A stretch of DNA of 64,000 nucleotides from Leptospira mtsangambouensis (GTDB lineage: Bacteria > Spirochaetota > Leptospiria > Leptospirales > Leptospiraceae). Of the stretch, positions 54,067 to 63,501 are shown piece by piece; the first letter of the stretch is position 1; each line of letters starts with the position of its first letter. The stretch lies in assembly GCF_004770475.1 (NCBI RefSeq), contig NZ_RQHK01000002.1, positions 660,001 through 724,000 of the forward strand, given 5' to 3'. The position numbers were made by a program, and so were the translations under genes. A model generated the notes under the pieces. The model searched no databases, was not told the DNA's origin, and saw nothing but the letters and a program-made list of their open reading frames with translations.

Positions 54067-54870
54067 TTATTTAGCGTTACGCAACTTCTTTAAGATAGCA
54101 CCTTCGAATAGTTTATATGCATAATGTTGCATCGTAAGGATAAAGGAGGCACCCGCGCCTACTGGAAAATTAAATTTTGGATCTTTTTCATGAATCACTT
54201 GAACGATGGTGCTTATCACTGGTTCAGGTGTTGGCGAATTACTGAATTCATTTTTAGAAAAAGCCGCAGTTTGTTTGCGTAAAACATCATAATCTTCAAT
54301 TTGCAAATCAGAACGAACCGCATTATTACCAATATTTGTTTGGAAACTCATTGGTTCCACCATACTTACTTTAATGTTAAAGTCTCTAAGTTCAAAACGG
54401 AGAACCTTAAAGTAACCTTCAAGTGCATGTTTTGAAGCGGAGTAGTAGGAAACGGTTGGTAGTCCAATCAGTCCTAAAAATGATCCAACGGTTATGATTT
54501 TTCCAGATCTTTGTTTTCTAAAGTAGGGTAACAACTGATTGGTGATTTTCACAGTCCCCCAAAAATTAGTTTCAAATTGTTGTTTCCCTAAATCAATCGA
54601 TGTCTCTTCAGCAAGACCTGCAACTAAATATCCCGCGTTATTGATTAAAACATCTAATTTTGGAATTTCATTAAACAATCGTTTTCCAAAGGATTCGATG
54701 GAGCTATCCGAGGTAATGTCCAATTCAATCATTTTAAAAGGCACTTGGGAGGAATGGTTTTTTGGATTTCGGCTTGTACCGACCACAGTATGACCGTCTT
54801 TATGGAGTTTATTTGCGATCAGAAGCCCGATTCCAGAAGAAGCGCCTGTAACGAGAATTGTCTGTTTCAT
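54067..54870 (-). CDS. SDR-family oxidoreductase
   Basis: 267 residues. The NAD(P)-binding TGASSGIG motif (residues 7-14), LINNAGY, and the catalytic Y-x-x-x-K in YYSASKHALEG with the Ser in GSFLGL mark a classical short-chain dehydrogenase. An Arg in TSRNPK after the second strand suggests NADP(H). The substrate is unknown. It is divergent from an HxlR regulator, and the shared gap holds two HxlR-type boxes, so it is likely the regulator's target. Confidence 0.92.
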   Translation of the reverse strand: MKQTILVTGASSGIGLLIANKLHKDGHTVVGTSRNPKNHSSQVPFKMIELDITSDSSIESFGKRLFNEIPKLDVLINNAGYLVAGLAEETSIDLGKQQFETNFWGTVKITNQLLPYFRKQRSGKIITVGSFLGLIGLPTVSYYSASKHALEGYFKVLRFELRDFNIKVSMVEPMSFQTNIGNNAVRSDLQIEDYDVLRKQTAAFSKNEFSNSPTPEPVISTIVQVIHEKDPKFNFPVGAGASFILTMQHYAYKLFEGAILKKLRNAK

Positions 54871-54919
54871 ATTTTATCCTTGCTTTTAATCATGTAAATT
54901 GAAATCCTATATACTAATC

Positions 54920-54969
54920 ACTTGCAATTTACAAGTATAATGGACGAAAACTACTTTTAATTTGCAAGT
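54920..54969. promoter_or_regulatory. Two HxlR-type operator boxes between divergent genes
   Basis: Box 1 is ACTTGCAATTTACAAGT (54920-54936), with inverted ends ACTTG/CAAGT. Box 2 is ACTTTTAATTTGCAAGT (54953-54969). They are 33 bases apart, about three helical turns, so dimers would sit on the same face. TATAAT (54936-54941) abuts box 1 and is a likely -10 for the HxlR gene. Confidence 0.65.
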
Positions 54970-54986
54970 GAAATTTTTGAAAAATT

Positions 54987-55421
54987 ATGCCAACAAATCA
55001 AAAAAGATCAGATTGTCCCATTAGTTGTTCTCTTGATATCTGGGGGGATAAGTGGTCCCTTCTCATTATCAGAGACCTCATGAACCATAAAAAATGCACT
55101 TATGGTGATTTTTTGAAATCAGGAGAAGGCATTGCTACAAATATTCTTGCATCCAGGCTTCAGTTGCTCGAGGAAAATGATCTGATTGAAAAATTAGACC
55201 ATCCTGATAGCAAAGCAAAAGTTCTGTATCAGTTAACGAATAAAGGAATCGATTTACTTCCTATCTTAGTGGAAATTCATCTATGGGCTGAAAAGTATTT
55301 TGATATTCCTAAAGATCTAAAAGATAGAATGAAAGCAGTAAAAAAAGATAAAGAAACAGTTGTGCGCGCTCTGATGAAAGACCTAAAAAAGGAACTGACG
55401 TCAACTACAGAGAAGGATTAG
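54987..55421 (+). CDS. HxlR-family transcriptional regulator
   Basis: 144 residues. The winged-helix reads CPISCSLDIWGDKWSLLIIR, the LMNHKKCTYGDFLKSGEGIA segment, and ILASRLQLLEENDLIEKLDH. Two cysteines near residues 10 and 14 could be redox or electrophile sensors, as in related regulators (inference). The basic C-terminal tail is longer than usual. It is divergent from an SDR oxidoreductase with twin operator boxes in between. It likely controls that gene and itself. Confidence 0.92.
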   Translation: MPTNQKRSDCPISCSLDIWGDKWSLLIIRDLMNHKKCTYGDFLKSGEGIATNILASRLQLLEENDLIEKLDHPDSKAKVLYQLTNKGIDLLPILVEIHLWAEKYFDIPKDLKDRMKAVKKDKETVVRALMKDLKKELTSTTEKD

Positions 55422-55555
55422 ATAAATGAAATCTTTCTTAATGAATCATCAGATTTCCTTTCTGCCATAGGATTTTTTTTCTCGTGTGAATCCCCGAAAG
55501 ACATTGTTTTAAATTTATATTAAGTTCTTTTTACTAGAGCTTCGATTCTATCGAC

Positions 55556-55635
55556 TTTCGGGGACCGGGCTTCTCCGGGGTGCGCTAACGCTTCCGTCTG
55601 ACATTCGTCAGACCAAGCCCTTCGTATCCCTTTCA
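55556..55635 (-). repeat. Dispersed structured repeat, type B, copy 2
   Basis: The minus strand shares GGATACG-AGGGCTTGGTC, GG-AGCG, ACCCCG and GGTCCC in the same order as 25084-25160. It has the hairpin GTCTGAC-GAAT-GTCAGAC and a possible outer stem GGGCTT/AAGCCC. It lies between the HxlR gene and the convergent SDR gene. Confidence 0.7.
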
Positions 55636-55658
55636 CAGAGGAATGGATGCACAAACTC

Positions 55659-56411
55659 CTAACTCCTTGTTCCCCCATCCACACGATATACCGATCCCGT
55701 AATGAAACTGGATTCTTCGGATGCTAAAAACGTTATGAGGTTTGCCACTTCCGATGGTTTGCCAAGCCTTCCCATGGGAATATTTTTTTCCATCGCATCC
55801 TTTCCTCTTTCTCCAGCTACATCTAGGATGGCAGTTTCTGTCCAACCGGGACAGACCGCATTGATCCGAACACCAAATCGTGCGACTTCTAAGGCACCTG
55901 TGGTTGTCAGTTCAATCACTCCCGCTTTGGCCACACAATAAGGTCCAAGCGAAGGAGAAGCACCAAGCCCTGCGATGGAGGCAACATTCACAATGGATCC
56001 ACCGATACGGTCACCAAGCATCAGTTTTGTGGCATATTTTTGGCACCAGAATACACTGGTTAGATCCATTAAGATCAAACGGTTCCAAACCTCTGTTGTC
56101 ACTTTATGCATAAAGGTAGGTTTATTGGCAATTCCTGCATTGTTCACCATAATATCCAATCTTTGGTTGCGAGATTTGAATGTTTCAACGACGGAAATGA
56201 TTTCTTCTTCGATTGTTACATCACATTTGATAAATTCAGCTGACCCACCTAAACGTTCAATTTCCCCGGCAAGACGAGAGCCTTCTTCTACATTGATATC
56301 GGAAACAAGAACGTGAGCTCCTTTTTTTGCCAGTAACAAACAGGTTTCCCTCCCGATTCCGAGTGCACCACCAGTCACAATTGCATTTTTATTTTTTAAA
56401 ATTAATTCCAT
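55659..56411 (-). CDS. SDR-family NAD(P)-dependent oxidoreductase
   Basis: 250 residues from the ATG at 56411 (MELILKNKNAIVTGGALGIG); 17 upstream codons in the frame are not typical. Motifs: TGGALGIG for cofactor binding, MVNNAGI, catalytic Ser in NVASIAGL, Y-x-x-x-K in YCVAKAGVIEL, and a standard C-terminus FITGSVYRVDGGTRS. Asp in VSDINVEEG after the second strand suggests NAD(H). It resembles FabG-like or sugar/alcohol dehydrogenases, and its substrate is unknown. Confidence 0.92.
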   Translation of the reverse strand: MELILKNKNAIVTGGALGIGRETCLLLAKKGAHVLVSDINVEEGSRLAGEIERLGGSAEFIKCDVTIEEEIISVVETFKSRNQRLDIMVNNAGIANKPTFMHKVTTEVWNRLILMDLTSVFWCQKYATKLMLGDRIGGSIVNVASIAGLGASPSLGPYCVAKAGVIELTTTGALEVARFGVRINAVCPGWTETAILDVAGERGKDAMEKNIPMGRLGKPSEVANLITFLASEESSFITGSVYRVDGGTRS

Positions 56412-56907
56412 AACCAAAACATATTTAGGTAAGCAGTAGAAGCAATAAAAATTATAAATCATTGTTAGATGAAGTGTTTAAATGTAGACCGAATGGTATA
56501 TTAAATTGATTATAATCTTATACATAAAATTAAATGAATTGAAGATATGACTTTATTTTCAATAGAAATGTAGGCTGAAGAGGAAAACTCAAATCACAAT
56601 CGCGGTTTTACTGACTTTTGTTTCCTAAAAAATAGAATTGGTGCAATTGGGAACTTAGCAGAATTAGAAAATTAATATATTTGAACAATATTTAGTAATA
56701 ACGTTTGTTATGCGAATGTTTTGTTTTCGCTATTATTTGATATATAGTAAAAAATATGACAACTTGCTCCGAGGTTTCAGGTTATTTCTTTTTTCGTTAG
56801 TGATAGTACTGAAAATAAAACTTACATTTTAGAATCTATCTAATTTACCTGGTATCCAAAGAATCCTTAAATAAATGATAGGATTTAGATGGCGTGAGGA
56901 GACAGAA
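56412..56907. other. AT-rich intergenic gap
   Basis: Nearly 500 bases between the divergent SDR and hybrid kinase genes. No credible gene, RNA or repeat was found. It must hold both promoters. The right end has the GAGGAG ribosome site (56895-56901) that fixes the kinase start at 56908. Confidence 0.5.
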
Positions 56908-59900
56908 ATGGGGATCGAATTTCTAAAACATTTTTTTATCTTAGATGCGGATCAATTGTTCTTTGTCGAAGGTACTTATAATTATTGGTTGGTTTCTCTT
57001 TCCATTTTCATTTCTATTTTTGCCTCTTGGATTTCTCTTTATATGCTCAGCCGTTTTTCAAACGTTGAGAACAAATTCTCTCGTTTGGCCATTCTATTTA
57101 CATCTAGTTTATCGATGGGTGGAGCGGTTTGGTCCATGCACTTTATCGGGATGATGTCTTTTGACTTATGTACAAAAGTCACTTACCATAAATCAGTAAC
57201 AATTCTTTCTATCCTTCCCAGTTTTTTTGCTTCATACTTCGCATTGCAAACGTTAAATAAAAAGAAGATAACCCGCAAAGAATTAGTTTCTGTAGGGATT
57301 TTAGTCGGAGCAGGGATTGGATTTATGCACTATATGGGAATGGCCGCAATGGAAATGCGGCCAAAGCTTATGTATGATCCGTATTTGTTTTTGGTTTCTC
57401 TTGTGGTTGCAATCTCTCTTGCGATTCTTTCTATTTTGATTCAGTTTCGTTTAAAAGAATCAAAGTTAAAAATAAAAACTAAATATTTAACATTGCTGAG
57501 TGGGATTGTGATGGGAAGCGCCATTTCTGGGATGCACTATACTGGAATGGCCGCTGCTCGATTTGTCTTAGAACCAGGTCAGGTTTTGGATCAAACAAAT
57601 TCAGATCAGCTTTTTTTGGCAGCCCTTGTCGGATTTGGTAGTATTTTTGTGATTGGGTCTGCAGTTGTTACCATTGCTTTTATTAGTTATAAAGATCTTT
57701 TTCAGAACCTCTTAAAAAGTGAATCTAGGTTACGAGCGATTATTGAAACTGCTGCCGATGCCATTGTGATGATCAATACAAAAGGAATCATCCAAGAATT
57801 TAATATTACAGCCGAACAAATGTTTGGATGGAAAGCAAAAGAGATTATTGGCAAAAATGTAAAGATTTTGATGCCGGACCCTTTTCAAAGGGAACATGAC
57901 AATTATCTTTCCAATTATTTAAAAACAGGGGAAGCCAAAATTATCGGTGTCGGTAGGGAAACCATTGCCATTCGAAAAGACGGAACCACATTTCCGATTC
58001 GTTTGGCCATTGGCCATACCAAACTCCCTCAAGATGATGTTTTTGTCGGATTGATCAGTGATATTTCGGAACGAATCATTATCGAAAACGCTTTAAAAGA
58101 AAATGAAGAACAACTAAAATCTTTCATTCAAAATATTCCAGGTGTTGTGTATCGGTGTTTTGCCGATGATCATTGGACTTCAATTTTTATGAGTGATGCC
58201 ATCTTTACTTTATCTGGATATCCTGCAGAAGATTTTATAGAACCAAAACGGATCCGTACATTTTCCGAAATCATTCATCCTGAAGATAGAAGCCATGTAG
58301 CCAATCTCATTCAAAACGCCATTGATACCTCCGATACATTTGTTTTAAACTATCGAATCATTCAGAAGTCAGGAGACATTCGTTGGGTTCTTGAATACGG
58401 CGGACTTGTATTTGATGAAGAAAAAAAAGTCAAATATTTGGATGGTGTGATTTTAGACAACACCGATCGAAGGATGATTGAAGAAGCTCTCATTGAATCC
58501 AAAGAAAAAGCAGAGATGGCTGCCATTACCAAAACTACGTTTTTGGCAAATATGAGTCATGAAATTCGAACTCCGATGAATGCCATTATTGGATTTACTG
58601 AAGTCTTACTTGCCGGTGATTTGTTAGGAAATCAAAAAAACCATTTAGAAACTGTAAAAAATTCTGCTAAGTCATTATTGCGTCTGTTAAACGATGTTTT
58701 GAATTCAGCTAAATTAGATCGCGGTGCAGTAGAACTAGAAACAATCGATTTTTCTCTTTATTCGCTTGTTGACCAAGTTTGTTCTGCAATGGGAATGGAA
58801 GCTAGAAAGAAAGGTTTGGAATTTCAATCTCATCTCGATCCCAATCTGGAAGACTATTATAAAGGTGATAGTTTACGCATCCGTCAAATCTTAACAAACT
58901 TACTTGGCAATGCGGTTAAGTTTACAAAAGAAGGACTAATCCAACTGGAAATTACCAAAAAAGATTCAGAGGTGTTATTCCGCATTCAAGATTCAGGCAT
59001 TGGGATTGCAGAGGATCGGATGGAAAAAATTTTTGATCCTTTCACCCAAGCAGATGTTTCCATGAGTCGAAAATTTGGTGGGACAGGACTTGGAACCACA
59101 ATTTCAAAACAATTAGTCGAACTGATGAAAGGAAAAATTTGGGTCGAAAGTAAACTTGGTGTTGGGACTGATTTTTATTTTTCTCTTCCTTTGGAGAAGG
59201 GAGTCCCGGTTTTCGAGTTAAATGAAAAGATCCAATTGGATTTACCAAGTTCCAAAATCCTCATCGTTGATGATGTAAAACAAAACGTAGAACTCATCCA
59301 ACTTCTGATGACTTCGAACGGTCATGAGGTGGAGATTGCAAGAAACGGAAAAGAAGCCTTGGATTTATTTTTAGTCAAACCATTTGATTTGATCTTAATG
59401 GACATCCAAATGCCAGAAATGGATGGATTGGAAGCCACAAGGCAAATTCGAACCTATGAGAAAAAAGGATCTTCTCGCATTCCGATCATTGCATTATCCG
59501 CAAGTGTATTTGATGAAGATAAGGTTTCGGCCAAAAATGCAGGTATGGATGGGTTTGTTTCCAAACCGATTGATCTCCAAGATTTGTTTTCAGAAATTGA
59601 AAAAGTTTTTGGGAACAAAGCAACTTTCAAAAATAATACAAGTTTAGATCCAAACGAAATAGATTTTTTTCAGACAAGGAGGGGGATCCGCCTCTTTGGT
59701 TCTTTGGAAAAATATGTTTCGATGTTAGATGGTTTTTTTTCTGATTTCCGAAGGGAGTTTGAGGATACAAATGAGTTCCCTAGTGAACTCGGTGACAAAA
59801 GAGCAATTCTACACCGAATCAAAGGTGTTTCATCAAATTTAGGAATCAATTCCATAGCTGAACACACACTTAATTTAGAAACAAAATTACAAAAGGAAAC

Positions 59901-60252
59901 ATTGACCAAGCTAGATTTTAAAAATTTTAAACTAATCTTTGAAGAGTCTTACCAAAAATTTGTAACTGAGTTTGCAAAAGAATTAAAAACAAAAAAAGTA
60001 TCACCTCAAGTCATTCGAAAGATTCCTGTGGAATTGAAAGACCGGTTAGATTCAGCCATTGAAAAATTGATCGATTCTTTTTCTAAAGGTGCAGTCGACC
60101 AAACTGAATGGTCGTATTTATATAATACGTTAACGGATTCAATATTTTCTGATATCGTTTCAGAAATTGATTCTTTTATCCAAGAATTTGATTTTGAAAA
60201 TACAATCCGAAATTTAAAAAATTTAAAACTTCGAATTATGGGAGAAGGTTAG
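56908..60252 (+). CDS. MHYT-domain hybrid sensor histidine kinase
   Basis: 1,114 residues from the ATG at 56908, seven bases after GAGGAG; an ATG at 56875 is in frame but lacks a site. Order: MHYT membrane sensor with seven helices and three motifs (MHFIGMM, MHYMGMAAMEM, MHYTGMAA; about 1-260), two PAS units (270-395 and 400-530), HisKA with phospho-acceptor in NMSHEIRTPMNAIIGF (near 549), HATPase (DSGIGIAEDRM, GGTGLGTTI), receiver domain with Asp in LILMDIQMPEM (near 831), and an Hpt domain with His in LHRIKGVSSNLGI (near 968). MHYT is proposed to bind copper and sense oxygen, CO or NO. The HD-GYP regulator follows one base later. Confidence 0.95.
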   Translation: MGIEFLKHFFILDADQLFFVEGTYNYWLVSLSIFISIFASWISLYMLSRFSNVENKFSRLAILFTSSLSMGGAVWSMHFIGMMSFDLCTKVTYHKSVTILSILPSFFASYFALQTLNKKKITRKELVSVGILVGAGIGFMHYMGMAAMEMRPKLMYDPYLFLVSLVVAISLAILSILIQFRLKESKLKIKTKYLTLLSGIVMGSAISGMHYTGMAAARFVLEPGQVLDQTNSDQLFLAALVGFGSIFVIGSAVVTIAFISYKDLFQNLLKSESRLRAIIETAADAIVMINTKGIIQEFNITAEQMFGWKAKEIIGKNVKILMPDPFQREHDNYLSNYLKTGEAKIIGVGRETIAIRKDGTTFPIRLAIGHTKLPQDDVFVGLISDISERIIIENALKENEEQLKSFIQNIPGVVYRCFADDHWTSIFMSDAIFTLSGYPAEDFIEPKRIRTFSEIIHPEDRSHVANLIQNAIDTSDTFVLNYRIIQKSGDIRWVLEYGGLVFDEEKKVKYLDGVILDNTDRRMIEEALIESKEKAEMAAITKTTFLANMSHEIRTPMNAIIGFTEVLLAGDLLGNQKNHLETVKNSAKSLLRLLNDVLNSAKLDRGAVELETIDFSLYSLVDQVCSAMGMEARKKGLEFQSHLDPNLEDYYKGDSLRIRQILTNLLGNAVKFTKEGLIQLEITKKDSEVLFRIQDSGIGIAEDRMEKIFDPFTQADVSMSRKFGGTGLGTTISKQLVELMKGKIWVESKLGVGTDFYFSLPLEKGVPVFELNEKIQLDLPSSKILIVDDVKQNVELIQLLMTSNGHEVEIARNGKEALDLFLVKPFDLILMDIQMPEMDGLEATRQIRTYEKKGSSRIPIIALSASVFDEDKVSAKNAGMDGFVSKPIDLQDLFSEIEKVFGNKATFKNNTSLDPNEIDFFQTRRGIRLFGSLEKYVSMLDGFFSDFRREFEDTNEFPSELGDKRAILHRIKGVSSNLGINSIAEHTLNLETKLQKETLTKLDFKNFKLIFEESYQKFVTEFAKELKTKKVSPQVIRKIPVELKDRLDSAIEKLIDSFSKGAVDQTEWSYLYNTLTDSIFSDIVSEIDSFIQEFDFENTIRNLKNLKLRIMGEG

Positions 60253-60253
60253 A

Positions 60254-61273
60254 GTGGAAATAAATCATAAACCGAAGGTTTTGATCATTGATGATGAAGC
60301 GACAAACTTACAAATACTCAATGAAATTTTACAGAAAGACTACCAGCTTTTATTTGCCAAAGATGGAAACAAAGGAATTGAACTTACCATTTCTGAAGAA
60401 CCTGAACTCATTTTGCTTGATGTGATGATGCCAGAGATGACTGGCCATGATGTATGCAAAATTCTAAAATCGAATGAAAAAACAAAATATATCCCTGTGA
60501 TTTTTGTCACTGCACTGAGCGATATCGAAGATGAAGAAAAAGGATTTCAGTTAGGTGCTGTTGATTATATCACAAAACCAGTAAGCCCTCCCATTGTAAA
60601 AGCCCGGATCAAAAACCATCTTTCGCTTGTCAACGTAAATGAAGTAAAGACCACCCGCTTACAGATTGTTCAACGTTTGGGTATGGCATCTGAATATAAA
60701 GACAATGAAACGGGAATGCATGTGATTCGTATGAGTCATTATTCTCAAACCCTAGCTCTTGCTTTTGGTTACAGCTCTGAACAAGCAGAAGAAATTCTGA
60801 ATGCAGCACCTATGCACGATGTTGGTAAAATTGGAATTCCTGATTTTATCATTCAAAAGCCGGGGAAACTAAGTCCAGAAGAATGGGAAATGATGAAACG
60901 CCATCCAGAGATAGGAGCTGAAATCATTGGAGATCATCATTCGAGTCTTTTGAAATTAGCTAGATCCATTGCCATTACTCATCACGAAAAGTTCGACGGA
61001 ACAGGATATCCATACCAATTAAAAGGAGAAAATATTCCTTTGGAAGGGAGAATCATTGCAATCGCTGATGTATTTGATGCTTTAACGACAGTAAGGCCAT
61101 ATAAAAAAGCATGGGAAGTAGATGCGGCCATTGAGTTTCTCAAACAAGAATCAGGAAAACATTTTGATCCTGTTTTAGTACAAAAATTCATTACAGTTTT
61201 GCCAAAAATTCTAGAGATCAAAAACCAATGGCCCGAAGAAATGGAAATGCAGAAAAGTAAAGATTCGAAATGA
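60254..61273 (+). CDS. Response regulator with HD-GYP c-di-GMP phosphodiesterase domain
   Basis: 339 residues starting with GTG at 60254, one base after the hybrid kinase stop. The receiver domain (1-125) has the acidic pair IIDDE, phosphorylated Asp in LILLDVMMPEM and Lys in ITKPVSPP. The HD-GYP domain (about 145-325) has MHDVGKIGIPD, KRHPEIGAEI and HHEKFDGTGYP, all active-site elements of c-di-GMP hydrolysis. Probably phosphorylated by the kinase's Hpt domain to lower c-di-GMP in response to the MHYT signal (inference). Confidence 0.95.
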   Translation: MEINHKPKVLIIDDEATNLQILNEILQKDYQLLFAKDGNKGIELTISEEPELILLDVMMPEMTGHDVCKILKSNEKTKYIPVIFVTALSDIEDEEKGFQLGAVDYITKPVSPPIVKARIKNHLSLVNVNEVKTTRLQIVQRLGMASEYKDNETGMHVIRMSHYSQTLALAFGYSSEQAEEILNAAPMHDVGKIGIPDFIIQKPGKLSPEEWEMMKRHPEIGAEIIGDHHSSLLKLARSIAITHHEKFDGTGYPYQLKGENIPLEGRIIAIADVFDALTTVRPYKKAWEVDAAIEFLKQESGKHFDPVLVQKFITVLPKILEIKNQWPEEMEMQKSKDSK

Positions 61274-61284
61274 TGTAAAATGAA

Positions 61285-62145
61285 ATGGATTATTATGACC
61301 ATATCAAACAAGCGATTGAATTTATCGAAAAAAATCTAAGAGAAGATATTAGTGCAGAAGATGTATCCAAAAATACCTTTCAATCCAGATGGCATTTCCA
61401 ACGGGTGTTTCGTTATGTGACTGGTTATTCTGTTTATACCTATATAAAAAAAAGACGTCTTACCGAGGCAGGGAATGATTTAATTTTAGGAAAAGATAAG
61501 ATCATTGACATTGCATTAAAATATCATTATACAACTCCAGAATCTTTTCTTCGTGCCTTTCGATCCGAATATGGATTCAATCCATCAGAATATAGAAGTC
61601 AGTTAGAACATAAAAATTTTTCTAAATTGGAGGTGGATTTATTACGAGATGGGATTCGGATTGATGGATCAAAAATCAAAACACAGATAGTGACCAAAAA
61701 CGAAATCACTTTTATTGGAAAAACATACCGAACCACCATGCAGAAATGCCAAAATGAAATCGATATTCCTAAATTCTGGGGAGAATTTATCGGCGGTGGT
61801 TTTATGGAACCAATCCCCAACCGAGTGAATCAATCTTTAATTGGTATTTACACAAACTGGGATTATGCGGAAAATTTTGATGTGATGATTGGGGCACAAG
61901 TCACAAAGGAGACAAAAATTCCTTCTGGATTTGTCGCATATACATTAAAACCAGCAAAGTATATGGTGTTTACTGTCCCCGGAAACCAAAACCAAGACAT
62001 CCTGAATGGTTGGAAATATATCTACGGAACTTGGATGCCAAACACTGGGTATGAAAGAGAATTTAGCGATGATTTTGATTTGTTTGATGACCGGTTCCAA
62101 TCAAATACAAATCCAGAATCAGAAATTTATATCCCTATTAAATAA
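61285..62145 (+). CDS. AraC-family regulator with GyrI-like effector-binding domain
   Basis: 286 residues. The N-terminal DNA-binding half has two helix-turn-helix units (VSKNTFQSRWHFQRVFRYVT, and IDIALKYHYTTPESFLRAFR with the signature end RSEYGFNPSEYR). The C-terminal half (about 125-286) is a GyrI/BmrR-type effector-binding domain (FIGKTYRTTM, YTLKPAKYMVFTVPG, and a YIYGTWMPNTGY segment). Such Rob/MarA-like proteins respond to drugs or amphipathic ligands. It starts 11 bases after the HD-GYP gene and may share its transcript. A standalone effector-binding gene follows. Confidence 0.92.
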   Translation: MDYYDHIKQAIEFIEKNLREDISAEDVSKNTFQSRWHFQRVFRYVTGYSVYTYIKKRRLTEAGNDLILGKDKIIDIALKYHYTTPESFLRAFRSEYGFNPSEYRSQLEHKNFSKLEVDLLRDGIRIDGSKIKTQIVTKNEITFIGKTYRTTMQKCQNEIDIPKFWGEFIGGGFMEPIPNRVNQSLIGIYTNWDYAENFDVMIGAQVTKETKIPSGFVAYTLKPAKYMVFTVPGNQNQDILNGWKYIYGTWMPNTGYEREFSDDFDLFDDRFQSNTNPESEIYIPIK

Positions 62146-62223
62146 ATTCTTTTTTTCACTTAGTTTTTATAAAAAAGCACAAATAGTCAAGAACCCAAAT
62201 CCAGTTTGCGTTAGGATCTATTT

Positions 62224-62712
62224 ATGGAACAAACTTCAACTCACAAAATTCATTTAGGACCGATGGTCCTTGTCGGGATCACAGCACGAACCTCCAATGC
62301 GAAAGAAATGTCTGGAAAAGGAAAAATTGCCACCCTTTGGCAAAGGTTTTGGGAAGAGGGGATTCTTTCCCAAATTCCAAATCCTTTGGTTCCTTCCGAA
62401 ATCGTTGTGGCTTATACAGAATTTGAAACAGACGAACACGGGGAATACACCATTTTAATTGGCACGAAGGTCAGCTCTCTGGATTCCCTTCCACCTCACT
62501 TAACAACCGTAAGTGTTTTTGAGTCTGATTATCTCCAAGTTCCCACGGAGTGGGGTCCAATTTCTGAAATTGGAATGAATACTTGGAAAAAAATTTGGTC
62601 AGAAGAAAAATACCGCAAAAATCGATCTTACAAAACCGATTTGGAAATCTACGGTACCAACGCGAAAGACCCCAACCATTCCCAGTTTGATATTTACTTA
62701 GGAATTCGTTAG
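62224..62712 (+). CDS. Standalone GyrI-like effector-binding domain protein
   Basis: 162 residues without a DNA-binding domain. The fold markers are HKIHLGPMVLVGITARTSNA, a KIATLWQRFWEEG helix, YTEFETDEHGEYTILIGTKV and VFESDYLQVPTEWGP, ending SQFDIYLGIR. It resembles the C-terminal domain of the preceding AraC gene but is not a close copy. Such proteins may sequester ligand or inhibit another protein, as GyrI does for gyrase; this cannot be told from the sequence. Confidence 0.82.
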   Translation: MEQTSTHKIHLGPMVLVGITARTSNAKEMSGKGKIATLWQRFWEEGILSQIPNPLVPSEIVVAYTEFETDEHGEYTILIGTKVSSLDSLPPHLTTVSVFESDYLQVPTEWGPISEIGMNTWKKIWSEEKYRKNRSYKTDLEIYGTNAKDPNHSQFDIYLGIR

Positions 62713-62736
62713 TCTGCTTTCTTGATTGAACTAGTG

Positions 62737-63468
62737 TTAGTAGGCCTTAAATCCCGTTGGTCTTTCACCACGGGCGTAAGCAATGCTTGCTTTTTTTTCA
62801 TCTTTGAGTAGTCTACTTTTTGCAATGAAACGTACCCACCAAGGAATGTTTCTGATCGGACTTCCTGTGGAGTGAGCTAAAAGATAAGCTTTTGAACATT
62901 TTTCAATCAACTCACAATTGTATATGGCTTTCTCTCGAGTGACACTCGTGATGACCACTGCCTCTTCATCCAAAAAGGCGTTGGCTCCTCCGAGGACAAT
63001 GGAACTTGTTTCTACAGTTCCATCAATTCGTTTGGGAATGGGAGAGACCGGTGCTCCTAATTGGCGGCACTGTTCATCGAATACTAATGGGAGAGGATGG
63101 TCTAGTGTCTTTAGTAAAGAACTCCATTCTGGCTGAAACGAAGCGATGGCCCCAATATCAGATCTTAAAGAATATAAACTTGCATGGAAGCGAATTTGAT
63201 TGAGAGTCGCTTCGTCCTTGGACTGGATTTTGATCGCTGCGGTTGGATTTTCAATGGGGAATTCGCCAATTTCCACTTTTGATTTTTTTCCTTCCCCTCT
63301 ATGGATGAGAAGAAAACTTCCTTTGCCCGGAAGACGAAAGGATAGATCGGCTTTATGAGATTGTAATAAACCTTTTGTATCTAAGCGGTGCCATAAATGA
63401 TTTAATTCTTCTGCATCAGTTTGTGTTTCAGATTTTGGATTTAGTTTTTTGGTAGTAGATGATTTCAT
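62737..63468 (-). CDS. Class II aldolase-like protein lacking metal ligands
   Basis: 243 residues from the ATG at 63468, after GAAGGAAAAACA; an upstream GTG at 63492 is in frame. The overall shape matches aldolase/adducin proteins (LRSDIGAIASFQPEWSSLLK, then ALPLVFDEQCRQ-like PLPLVFDEQCRQLGAPVSPI). The catalytic H-x-H is replaced by SFQPEW. The R-N-H-G loop is replaced by ITSVTRE. It is therefore probably not a zinc aldolase, and may be regulatory or adducin-like. It lies 33 bases downstream of a paralogue that keeps the ligands. Confidence 0.75.
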   Translation of the reverse strand: MKSSTTKKLNPKSETQTDAEELNHLWHRLDTKGLLQSHKADLSFRLPGKGSFLLIHRGEGKKSKVEIGEFPIENPTAAIKIQSKDEATLNQIRFHASLYSLRSDIGAIASFQPEWSSLLKTLDHPLPLVFDEQCRQLGAPVSPIPKRIDGTVETSSIVLGGANAFLDEEAVVITSVTREKAIYNCELIEKCSKAYLLAHSTGSPIRNIPWWVRFIAKSRLLKDEKKASIAYARGERPTGFKAY

Positions 63469-63501
63469 TGTTTTTCCTTCGATCGAATTCACAAATTGAT
63501 T

